Source: Bacilli bacterium
Lineage (GTDB): Bacteria > Bacillota_I > Bacilli_A > RF39 > UBA660
Direction of reading: 5' to 3'
Length of the DNA stretch: 64,000 nt
Assembly: GCA_017409785.1 (NCBI GenBank)
Contig: JAFQSD010000002.1
Location: 474,597 to 538,596 of the forward strand
Under the pieces are notes generated by a model. It saw only the letters and a program-made list of their open reading frames with translations, searched no databases and had not been told where the DNA came from. A program made the position numbers and the translations under genes. Positions 57,713-64,000 of this stretch are shown here, in pieces; within the stretch, counting starts at the first letter, position 1; each line of letters begins with the position of its first letter.

Positions 57713-59026
57713 TTAACTGTATTTTAATACAATATCATAACTATCTACTTTCTTCTTGTCATATACAGACTTTTTAATTCCAGGAATCCATACTATCTTC
57801 CCTTTAGAATCAACAACTATAGGCCAAGCATCCCTTTTATCCATCTTTATCTTTTTATCAATAAAAATATCTTTAACTTTTTTAGAGCCATCTAATCCTT
57901 TTACTAACATCCTATCACCAATTTTTCTAGTGCGAACAATAAGTGGTAACGTAATATCTTGACTATTTAATCTACAAATATTATTACTATTATCACTAGT
58001 ATCTTCTACGCGTTCAATTACATGATTATCAGGTAATAAAACATAATTATTAAACTCTATCTCATAGCTAGTTATTTCTAATGTCTCACGTTTTAATTCT
58101 AACATATTATAGCTCTTATTAGCAACAACCTCATTAGGTAAATTAACAAAACTATTTGCTTTATTACTATATATTAAATTTAAAACTAAATCGATATGTT
58201 TATCATTAACTAAAATCAAATCATCTTGATAAAATTCACTAAGTAAATAATATAAAATTTCTTTTTGAATAAATTTATCTTCCTTAACAAATAATTCAAG
58301 ATTAATAGAACTACCGTTTAAACATCTATCAAGTGCTTTATCTCTTTCTTTATCAATAAATCTACTGGCATCACTAAGTTCTTCACTAAACTTTAAAAAC
58401 TTATGATGAACATTACTATCTTCATCCTTCAAGAAAGGAATAACATACTTACGATATCTATTTCTAGTATATTTATCTTTATCATTTGAACTATCGACAA
58501 AGTACTTAACATTATTAACTTTATCATATTCTTCTAACTCTTCTTTAGTGTAATGAATAAGTGGTCTTACAATTTTATATCCCTCCATAGGAACTACTTT
58601 TTTAAACCCACTATAACCATTTAAATTAGAACCTCTAACAATTCTCATTAAAACAGTTTCTATTAAATCATCTCCATGGTGAGCAGTCATCAAATAATCA
58701 GCTTCATATTTATGAACTAAAGATTCAAAGAAATTATATCTAATATTTCTTGCCTCATTATGAAAATTATCATCTCCATAATCCTCAATAGTCATTGTTT
58801 CAAAAACCAAATTATTGTTTTGACAATAATCTTTCATATACAGAGCTTCATCAAAACTTTCTTTTCTAACATTATGGTTTACATGAGCAATTATCAATGA
58901 CAAATGATACTTTTCTCTAATTTTAAGTAACATATCAACTAAAGCCATAGAATCAGGTCCACTGGAGCATCCAATGATTATCGTATCATTAACTTTAAAT
59001 TCAAAATTATCTTCAATATTAATCAT
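57713..59026 (-). CDS. tilS: tRNA(Ile)-lysidine synthase
   Basis: A 437-residue N-type PP-loop ATPase that converts C34 of the tRNA-Ile(CAT) anticodon to lysidine, making it read ATA. The PP-loop reads CSSGPDSMALV (20-30), one Gly-to-Ser change from the usual SGGPDS. HVNHNVR, TAHHGDDLIETVLMRIVRGS and the C-terminal TilS domain (RTRKIGDRMLVKGLDGSKKVKD) are present. It lies before ftsH in one unit. Confidence 0.95.
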   Translation of the reverse strand: MINIEDNFEFKVNDTIIIGCSSGPDSMALVDMLLKIREKYHLSLIIAHVNHNVRKESFDEALYMKDYCQNNNLVFETMTIEDYGDDNFHNEARNIRYNFFESLVHKYEADYLMTAHHGDDLIETVLMRIVRGSNLNGYSGFKKVVPMEGYKIVRPLIHYTKEELEEYDKVNNVKYFVDSSNDKDKYTRNRYRKYVIPFLKDEDSNVHHKFLKFSEELSDASRFIDKERDKALDRCLNGSSINLELFVKEDKFIQKEILYYLLSEFYQDDLILVNDKHIDLVLNLIYSNKANSFVNLPNEVVANKSYNMLELKRETLEITSYEIEFNNYVLLPDNHVIERVEDTSDNSNNICRLNSQDITLPLIVRTRKIGDRMLVKGLDGSKKVKDIFIDKKIKMDKRDAWPIVVDSKGKIVWIPGIKKSVYDKKKVDSYDIVLKYS

Positions 59027-59091
59027 AAATCCTCCTATATCTAAGACTATAAAATATTATATCACAAATAAAAAAGAAAAAGAGAAATTTA

Positions 59092-59397
59092 TTATTTTTC
59101 TGGTATTTTAATAATAAATTCCCCATCTTTTGAATATGAATATTTTTCTCTAGCATATCGTGCTATATAATCAGGATCTTGTAATTTATCAGCATCAAGT
59201 TGTAATTCTTTTTCTTCTGCTTGTAATTCTGCCAATTTTTCTTCTAATTCCTGTTTTTCTTTATACTTATCGAATATTTCTACCCAATACTTTCCTATAG
59301 TTAAAGTCATCGTGATAATAATAGCAATAGAACCTAGTCCAAGTAATAGCATTCTTCTATTTCTTTTCTTCTTACCATTCTTCTTTCTATTAGCCAC
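59092..59397 (-). CDS. divIC: Septum formation initiator, DivIC-like
   Basis: GTG 59397 is chosen because AGGTGAT lies at proper distance; another in-frame GTG at 59406 is part of that site. The product is about 101 residues with a basic N-terminus (ANRKKNGKKKRNRRM), one membrane segment (about 17-37), an extracellular coiled coil (KYKEKQELEEKLAELQAEEK) and a C-terminal DPDYIARYAREKYSYSKDGE, the FtsB/DivIC signature. It takes part in assembling the division septum. The gene order yabP-yabQ-divIC matches Bacillus. Confidence 0.9.
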   Translation of the reverse strand: MANRKKNGKKKRNRRMLLLGLGSIAIIITMTLTIGKYWVEIFDKYKEKQELEEKLAELQAEEKELQLDADKLQDPDYIARYAREKYSYSKDGEFIIKIPEK

Positions 59398-59484
59398 TAT
59401 TATCACCTACCTTTTCACCCTATAGTATAAACCTCATCAATAATTTCTTTCAACAAATAAAACAAAAATAGATATAACTTGACA

Positions 59485-59763
59485 CTATTTTCTTGACAAT
59501 TTGTCTAATAAAAGAAAACACAACCAAAAACCAAACAAAAAAGAAAGTAAAAAATAAAGATGCATAATCCCATTATTAATAAACCTAATACATATAAAAT
59601 ATAATAATGACATATCAAACATAAACAAAAAAGTACTTACAATTTGAATATACTTTTTAACATTAAACAAAACACACTTATTTAAAAACACTAATATATA
59701 AAAAATAACCCCAAATACAAATGAAAATAAAATAGATATAATTTGTATTTTTAAATCAATCAT
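59485..59763 (-). CDS. yabQ: YabQ-like membrane protein (sporulation)
   Basis: A 92-residue, very hydrophobic protein with about three membrane segments (roughly 6-26, 40-60, 66-86). Sequence identity to YabQ cannot be judged by eye, but length, topology and position between yabP and divIC fit YabQ, needed for spore cortex in Bacillus. The ATG overlaps the yabP stop (ATGA). The Bacillus protein is about twice as long, so this may be a short form. Confidence 0.65.
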   Translation of the reverse strand: MIDLKIQIISILFSFVFGVIFYILVFLNKCVLFNVKKYIQIVSTFLFMFDMSLLYFICIRFINNGIMHLYFLLSFLFGFWLCFLLLDKLSRK

Positions 59764-60053
59764 TTAAATAATCTACTAAAAATACTTTCTTCTTTATCTT
59801 TTTTACCATTCTCATCTGCATAATTAATACTACTTATTAACCCTTTTATAGAAACATGTCCTTGTAATGTATCTAGCTTAACCAATTCTAAATCACTACC
59901 TTTAATAATCATATAACCCATTATTGTTTCTAATATAAACTGAGTATTATCAAAATTATCAATCTTCTTAACACCAGTTATAACTAAATTTTTTCTTTCA
60001 AACAAACTTATTCCATGACTATAACTATTCAAACTATTATCTTGTTTATCCAT
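59760..60053 (-). CDS. yabP: YabP/YqfC-family sporulation protein
   Basis: A 97-residue soluble protein with the YabP pattern HGISLFERKNLVITGVKKIDNFDNTQFILET, MGYMIIKGSDLELVKLDT and GHVSIKGLISSINYAD. In Bacillus YabP is made in the mother cell and is required for the spore cortex. It ends in TGA, which also shows that TGA is a stop here. It is translationally coupled to the following YabQ-like gene, and divIC follows. Confidence 0.85.
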   Translation of the reverse strand: MDKQDNSLNSYSHGISLFERKNLVITGVKKIDNFDNTQFILETIMGYMIIKGSDLELVKLDTLQGHVSIKGLISSINYADENGKKDKEESIFSRLFK

Positions 60054-60102
60054 AACATATTCCTCCTAATAAAGAATATGCAAAACTACTAGAAAATAGC
60101 AC

Positions 60103-60125
60103 AAAAAAAGAAGCATATGCTTCTT
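60103..60125 (-). terminator. Intrinsic terminator of spoVG
   Basis: AGAAGC-ATAT-GCTTCT followed by seven T residues on the minus strand. Confidence 0.8.
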
Positions 60126-60399
60126 ATTCTTCTTCTGTCGCCTCTGGAGCGTTTTCATAAGCTTCTAAAATAGCTTCTTCAAACATTGAGCGAACTTCAG
60201 GGTTAATTGGATGAGCGATATCACGATATCCACCTGTAGCTGTCTTTCGGCTAGGCATAGCTATAAATAGACCGTTGTCTCCCTCAATAATACGAATATC
60301 ATGTACTGCAAAGCTATCATCAAGTAATACTGATGCAATTCCCTTCATACGAGAACCTTCTTTTTCAATTTTACGTACATTAACTGATGTAATTTTCAT
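60124..60399 (-). CDS. spoVG: SpoVG family regulator
   Basis: A 91-residue protein, nearly standard: [58 protein letters not shown]. SpoVG is a small nucleic-acid-binding protein affecting septation in sporulation and many stationary-phase genes, and occurs also in non-sporulating Firmicutes. It is monocistronic, with promoter and terminator. Confidence 0.97.
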   Translation of the reverse strand: MKITSVNVRKIEKEGSRMKGIASVLLDDSFAVHDIRIIEGDNGLFIAMPSRKTATGGYRDIAHPINPEVRSMFEEAILEAYENAPEATEEE

Positions 60400-60431
60400 G
60401 AAAATATTCCTCCCTCTTAAAGCATAACCAC

Positions 60432-60460
60432 TTTATAAGAACATTTTATAATATTATCAA
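60432..60460 (-). promoter_or_regulatory. Promoter of spoVG
   Basis: TTGATA (60455-60460), 17 bases, TATAAA (60432-60437). A SigH-type promoter was looked for and not recognised. Confidence 0.5.
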
Positions 60461-60494
60461 CGAAAAAGCAACATTTTTTTATAATGAAACCCCT

Positions 60495-60524
60495 TAAAAA
60501 ACAAAGGTTTAATTAACCTTTGTT
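60495..60524 (-). terminator. Intrinsic terminator of the glycosyltransferase pair
   Basis: AACAAAGGTT and AACCTTTGTT arms followed by TTTTT on the minus strand, spanning the stop. Confidence 0.85.
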
Positions 60525-62365
60525 AAATTAATATTATCATTACTTTTTACAACTTTAAAAAGACTTGAATACTTCATATCATAACCAGTAGTTATTTCAA
60601 AATCTTCTTCATCGCACTCTTCAGTAATTATAAAATAAACATAATCATAATCATCCAAATTACCAATTTTACTATTACTATCTCCAACAAAAGATTGATC
60701 AAAAGAATAATAACCTTCATCAAGCAACTCTAAATAAATCTGATGATGATAAATCACATAATCATAATTATTTCTTTGCTCTTCTCCAAAAACTAATAAA
60801 ATATCATCATTAACACTAGTATTACTACTAATAACATCAGCATATTCACTTCCAACTAAATTAATTTTTGATAAAGAATCTTTTACCGCTAACCTAGGTT
60901 GTCTAATTGGTAAAGCCATTATAGAAAATACTAATAAAGTTCCAATAAAATATTTAAAATGCTTTTCATTTTTAATTTTACTACTGAACTTTTCAACCAA
61001 AAGTAAACTTAATAAAATGCTACCAGCTGTAAAAATTAATGATATATATCTTGGAAAACTAGCAACAGTATGAATACTAAAGAAATAAACAAATAATGTT
61101 CCTAAAAAGAATATAATACTTCCTATACCAAAACATAAAATTGGAATACCATTTTTCTTAAAATCTTTCTTACCACACAAAATCATATAAGAAACCAAAA
61201 ATCCTATAAGACAAACAAATAATATAGGGAAAGTATAAAGTCTATCTAATGAAGAAAAATTAGATCTAACAATCGGAGTAAATAAGATTTCTTTCTGAGC
61301 ATCATCTAATAACTTTTGTTGAGAAGAAGTTGGATTTGTAAACAACGAAATAATTTCATTCTTATCAAGTACTGAAGTATACATATTTTCAGACTTATAT
61401 AAAGATTGAACTCCTTTCCAACTACCGAAAATAAGTAATGGAATCAAAATAATTAAAACCAACTTAAACCAACCATATTTTGTTTTCTTATAATTTTTAT
61501 AATTAAATAATTCACCAAAAATACATGCAAGACCAGCTGTTACAGAAAATAATATCCCTGTGTCTTTAAATAAAGTCATACCTGATAGCATTACTAAGAA
61601 TAATATATATTTAAATTTATCATTAATAACATTACTAAATGTTAAATACATAGAATATCCAAATATAATTCCAAGAGCAGGTTCAATAAATAAAGTATAA
61701 TAATAAACTAAACTATCATTATTACTATTAGCAAACAATAATGGAACAACAAACAACCCTAATAAATAAAATGGTATTTTAAACCAATCCTTCCACTTAA
61801 TATTTTTTGTAACTGGAAGTAAAATTGAATATCCAACTAATGAATAAGCAAAAAATAATAAATGTTCTTTGAAAGTACCCATAAGTTTCGTAACAAAATA
61901 CATAAACAATGGCATTCCTGGATTATATGATCTCATATCAGCTAATAAATAAGCCTTATCTCCTAATTGAAGACTACCATCATAAAATAATATTTTAGGA
62001 TATGCTCCCCATAATCTAAGTTCATCCCATAATAAGACATTATTGCCATACGTTAAAACAAACAAGCCCACAAATCCTAACAAATATATTACAAAACCAG
62101 GTGTAAAAATACATTTTAATATTTCTTTTTTAGCACTTTTATCTTTCTTAATAAATTTAAATATAAATAATAAGTAAGTAATGAGCATAAGAACTATCAA
62201 AGAAATAAATCCCACATTTAATATATTAAAAATATAAAACAAATATAAAAATAACATTATACCAACTACAGTAATTGGCATTATTTCCTCAAATCTCTTT
62301 TTATATAATGCTCCAAAAACACTAAAACTCGATAAAGAGAAAAAGAGAAGCAATAAACTAATCAT
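60509..62365 (-). CDS. Polytopic membrane protein, probable GT-C-type glycosyltransferase
   Basis: A 618-residue protein with about 12-13 membrane segments and a soluble C-terminal part of about 100 residues (VFGEEQRNNYDYVIYHH onward). An early extracytoplasmic loop contains LLWDELRLWGAYPKIL, an acidic loop of the kind that carries catalytic Asp/Glu in GT-C enzymes, and RSYNPGMPLFMYF follows. Such enzymes use lipid-linked sugars. The start overlaps the preceding GT2/GtrA gene by eight bases (ATGATTAG), so the two probably work together: GT2 loads a polyprenyl phosphate, GtrA flips it and this protein transfers the sugar. Acceptor and sugar are unknown. Confidence 0.65.
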   Translation of the reverse strand: MISLLLLFFSLSSFSVFGALYKKRFEEIMPITVVGIMLFLYLFYIFNILNVGFISLIVLMLITYLLFIFKFIKKDKSAKKEILKCIFTPGFVIYLLGFVGLFVLTYGNNVLLWDELRLWGAYPKILFYDGSLQLGDKAYLLADMRSYNPGMPLFMYFVTKLMGTFKEHLLFFAYSLVGYSILLPVTKNIKWKDWFKIPFYLLGLFVVPLLFANSNNDSLVYYYTLFIEPALGIIFGYSMYLTFSNVINDKFKYILFLVMLSGMTLFKDTGILFSVTAGLACIFGELFNYKNYKKTKYGWFKLVLIILIPLLIFGSWKGVQSLYKSENMYTSVLDKNEIISLFTNPTSSQQKLLDDAQKEILFTPIVRSNFSSLDRLYTFPILFVCLIGFLVSYMILCGKKDFKKNGIPILCFGIGSIIFFLGTLFVYFFSIHTVASFPRYISLIFTAGSILLSLLLVEKFSSKIKNEKHFKYFIGTLLVFSIMALPIRQPRLAVKDSLSKINLVGSEYADVISSNTSVNDDILLVFGEEQRNNYDYVIYHHQIYLELLDEGYYSFDQSFVGDSNSKIGNLDDYDYVYFIITEECDEEDFEITTGYDMKYSSLFKVVKSNDNINLTKVN

Positions 62366-63455
62366 TTTTCTTCTCCTTTACACCAAATACCCATCTTTGT
62401 TGAATTTGAAAACTTACTAAGAATAGTAACGCATCAACAACAACTTTTATAACACTTGGATGAATAAATTTTCCTAATAAAATATATCCTCCATTAACAA
62501 GTCCCCATGAAGCACCTGTTTGTATTAAACATAATGTGTAATATTTTATAAGTGTGCCCTTACCTTTAGTAGCATTAAATACAACATTTTTATTAATCGT
62601 ATAGTTAAATAGTGAAGAAATTATTCTGGCACCAATAGTAGAAACTAAAATAGATACATTTTCTCCACAAATGGTATCTAATAAACCATAGAATAAAGTA
62701 AATAATGCAATATCTAAAACCGCAGAACTTAAACCAGAAAATGCAAATTTAAAGAACTTTTTAAACATAACATTATAAATTTTTAATGAATCCATCACTG
62801 GTCTAAAATGTGTTTCACTATTATTATCAAAATAAATTGTTTCTATTGTTGGTTCTAAAATATTAATTTTTCTCTTAACAGCTTCAATTAACATATTAAT
62901 TTCGTACTCAAATCTCTCACCATCTAAAGATATACAATCTTTTACGAAATCATATGTCAAACCTCTAAGCCCTGTTTGTGTATCATTAATTTTCTTTCCA
63001 TATAGTAATTTAAATACAGCAGTTGTAATCTTATTCCCTTTACGACTCTTAAATGGAACATGATCTAAATTAAAATCTCTAGTACCTAATACTAATGTTT
63101 CACATTTTGCAGAATTTAAATCTTCTGCAATTTTTAATATATCATCAATTGCATGTTGACCATCTGAATCTGCAGTAATAATACCATTTGCTTCTTCATT
63201 TGAATAATTATTTATAAAATAATTAAATCCATTTTTTAAAGCGCGTCCTTTTCCTAAATTAACAGCATGTGTTAAAACTACACATCTCTTAATTTTTTCA
63301 ATTTCATCAAAAATACTTTTTAATTCTTTTCTACTTCCATCATTAACTACAATAACTTCAATATTATTATCGGAATTAATAAGTTTCTTAACATATTTAA
63401 TTAACTCCTTATCTGGATTTAAAGAAGGTATTAAAACTACCGTCTTTTTTTTCAT
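62358..63455 (-). CDS. Family 2 glycosyltransferase fused to GtrA domain
   Basis: 365 residues. The N-terminal GT2 domain has VLIPSLNPDKELIKYV, VVNDGSRKE and the metal-binding DSD at 96-98 (ITADSDGQH), as in polyprenyl-phosphate sugar synthases. The C-terminal part, about 232-358, has four membrane segments of GtrA type (FFKFAFSGLSSAVLDIALF, RIISSLFNYTINKNVVF, KVVVDALLFLVSFQIQQRWVF). It probably makes and flips a polyprenyl-linked sugar for the next gene's transferase. The pair is an insertion between veg and spoVG. Confidence 0.88.
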   Translation of the reverse strand: MKKKTVVLIPSLNPDKELIKYVKKLINSDNNIEVIVVNDGSRKELKSIFDEIEKIKRCVVLTHAVNLGKGRALKNGFNYFINNYSNEEANGIITADSDGQHAIDDILKIAEDLNSAKCETLVLGTRDFNLDHVPFKSRKGNKITTAVFKLLYGKKINDTQTGLRGLTYDFVKDCISLDGERFEYEINMLIEAVKRKINILEPTIETIYFDNNSETHFRPVMDSLKIYNVMFKKFFKFAFSGLSSAVLDIALFTLFYGLLDTICGENVSILVSTIGARIISSLFNYTINKNVVFNATKGKGTLIKYYTLCLIQTGASWGLVNGGYILLGKFIHPSVIKVVVDALLFLVSFQIQQRWVFGVKEKKND

Positions 63456-63521
63456 CTAAAACACCTCTACTTCTTATAAATCATTATATCAAACAAAAAA
63501 ACTAATGCAACTACAATTTGA

Positions 63522-63734
63522 TTATTCCAATATTTCTAAATTAGAAATTAAAACATCGCTATAACAATAAGATTTAATTTGCCCATTATCAAGCTCAATC
63601 AAAAAAACTGCCGGATACATTTTTATAATAGTTCCAGCAAACTCCTCATTTTGATTTCTTGTTCCATGAAAAATAAACCGATGATACTTTCCTATATTAT
63701 TCTTAATTAGTGTCTTAACATTATCTAAAATCAT
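63522..63734 (-). CDS. veg: Veg family protein
   Basis: A 70-residue protein matching Veg: KTLIKNNIGKYHRFIFHGTRNQNEEFAGTI, MYPAVFLIELDNGQIKSYCYSDVL. In Bacillus Veg affects biofilm matrix expression and spore germination. Its ATG overlaps the yabG stop (ATGA), so it is translated from the same message here, whereas in Bacillus veg has its own strong promoter. None is seen here. Confidence 0.93.
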   Translation of the reverse strand: MILDNVKTLIKNNIGKYHRFIFHGTRNQNEEFAGTIIKMYPAVFLIELDNGQIKSYCYSDVLISNLEILE

Positions 63735-64000
63735 CTTGGATACCCCACGTACATGGTCCCATTCGTAATAATTCCTCCCATACCATCGCTTCCATATTTT
63801 GTCTTTTCAATTAAACTTATTACATCAATACTTTTATTCTTATCAGAAAGAGCAAGCGAAGAAGCTATAATTGCTGGATCCAATGCATGAATATTTATAC
63901 GTTTAGGACTTGATGCAAAGTTTGCTCCTGCTTTTATTAACTCTTCGTAATTAGATTGACACGCTCCAGCAATAATAATTAATTTATCCTGACTTTTCTC
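63731..64000 (-). CDS. yabG: Sporulation-specific protease YabG, C-terminal part (partial)
   Basis: The last 89 codons and a TGA stop of a gene continuing beyond the window. The sequence IIIAGACQSNYEELIKAGANF, SSPKRINIHALDPAIIAS and the ending YGSDGMGGIITNGTMYVGYPR fit the YabG family (peptidase U57), which trims spore-coat proteins. yabG-veg is also the Bacillus order. Together with YabP and YabQ it argues that the lineage makes, or recently made, spores. Confidence 0.87.
   Translation of the reverse strand, partial: EKSQDKLIIIAGACQSNYEELIKAGANFASSPKRINIHALDPAIIASSLALSDKNKSIDVISLIEKTKYGSDGMGGIITNGTMYVGYPR

Noticed and set aside
59760..63734. Mollicutes-type genetic code (TGA as Trp), suggested by the AFA tag
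   Set aside because: yabG and yabP end at TGA exactly at coupled starts of the next gene, and Trp codons in the conserved genes I read (EssC, YfcC-like permease, CysS) are TGG.

Overview
The window comes from a strongly AT-rich, Gram-positive-type bacterium of the low-GC Firmicutes (Bacilli). The evidence is the gene order, which is that of the origin-proximal part of the Bacillus chromosome, plus SpoVG, Veg, YabP, YabQ, the C-terminus of the sporulation protease YabG, a SigH-like sigma factor, ClpC, MurD, a FemAB-type transferase, T-box riboswitches and an ESX/WXG100 (type VII) secretion locus. The genetic code is standard: TGA ends yabG and yabP. Pyruvate formate-lyase and its activase suggest a fermentative anaerobe. 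The tmRNA tag ends in AFA, as in Mollicutes, so I infer a spore-gene-bearing relative of the Erysipelotrichia/RF39 side of the Bacilli. No ribosomal RNA or tRNA gene, insertion sequence, prophage or CRISPR array was seen.

Region 1 (1-11 kb): an unrecognised partial gene, an HD-domain protein, tmRNA, the pflB-pflA operon, a membrane-anchored surface protein, then on the minus strand secG-rnr-(capA-like)-smpB. Region 2 (11-20 kb): the type VII locus. essC-esaB and a lipoprotein with a zinc-protease motif read rightward and converge on a leftward operon of six small helical proteins, two of them clear WXG100 proteins. EsaA, EssA and EssB are not seen here. Region 3 (20-28 kb): two prolyl-tRNA synthetases of different architecture, each behind its own proline T-box (the second also behind a 33-codon leader ORF), then murD-DUF1653-eno and a divergent femAB-type gene.

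Region 4 (28-64 kb) is read entirely leftward and keeps the Bacillus order. In transcription order it runs yabG, veg, [two glycosyltransferase genes], spoVG, yabP, yabQ, divIC, tilS, ftsH, [mscL], dusB, [39-codon ORF], lysS, [YfcC-like permease], clpC, cysS, mrnC, rlmB, sigH-like, [kinase-like tail-anchored protein], secE, nusG, rplK, rplA, rplJ, rplL, rsmC-like, rpoB, rpoC, rpsL, rpsG, fusA, tuf. Bracketed genes are insertions. Genes usual here in Bacillus (spoIIE, hprT, ctsR, mcsA/mcsB, radA, disA, gltX, cysE, rpmG, the L7Ae-like gene) are missing.

Most of the window is translation, transcription and protein quality control (tmRNA/SmpB/RNase R, FtsH, ClpC). The most novel material is the reduced type VII locus with its lipoprotein peptidase, the proS leader ORF, the tail-anchored kinase-like protein, and several small ORFs and leaders. 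Many intergenic regions carry readable promoters, commonly with 17-base spacers, and intrinsic terminators, so operon limits can be drawn directly.
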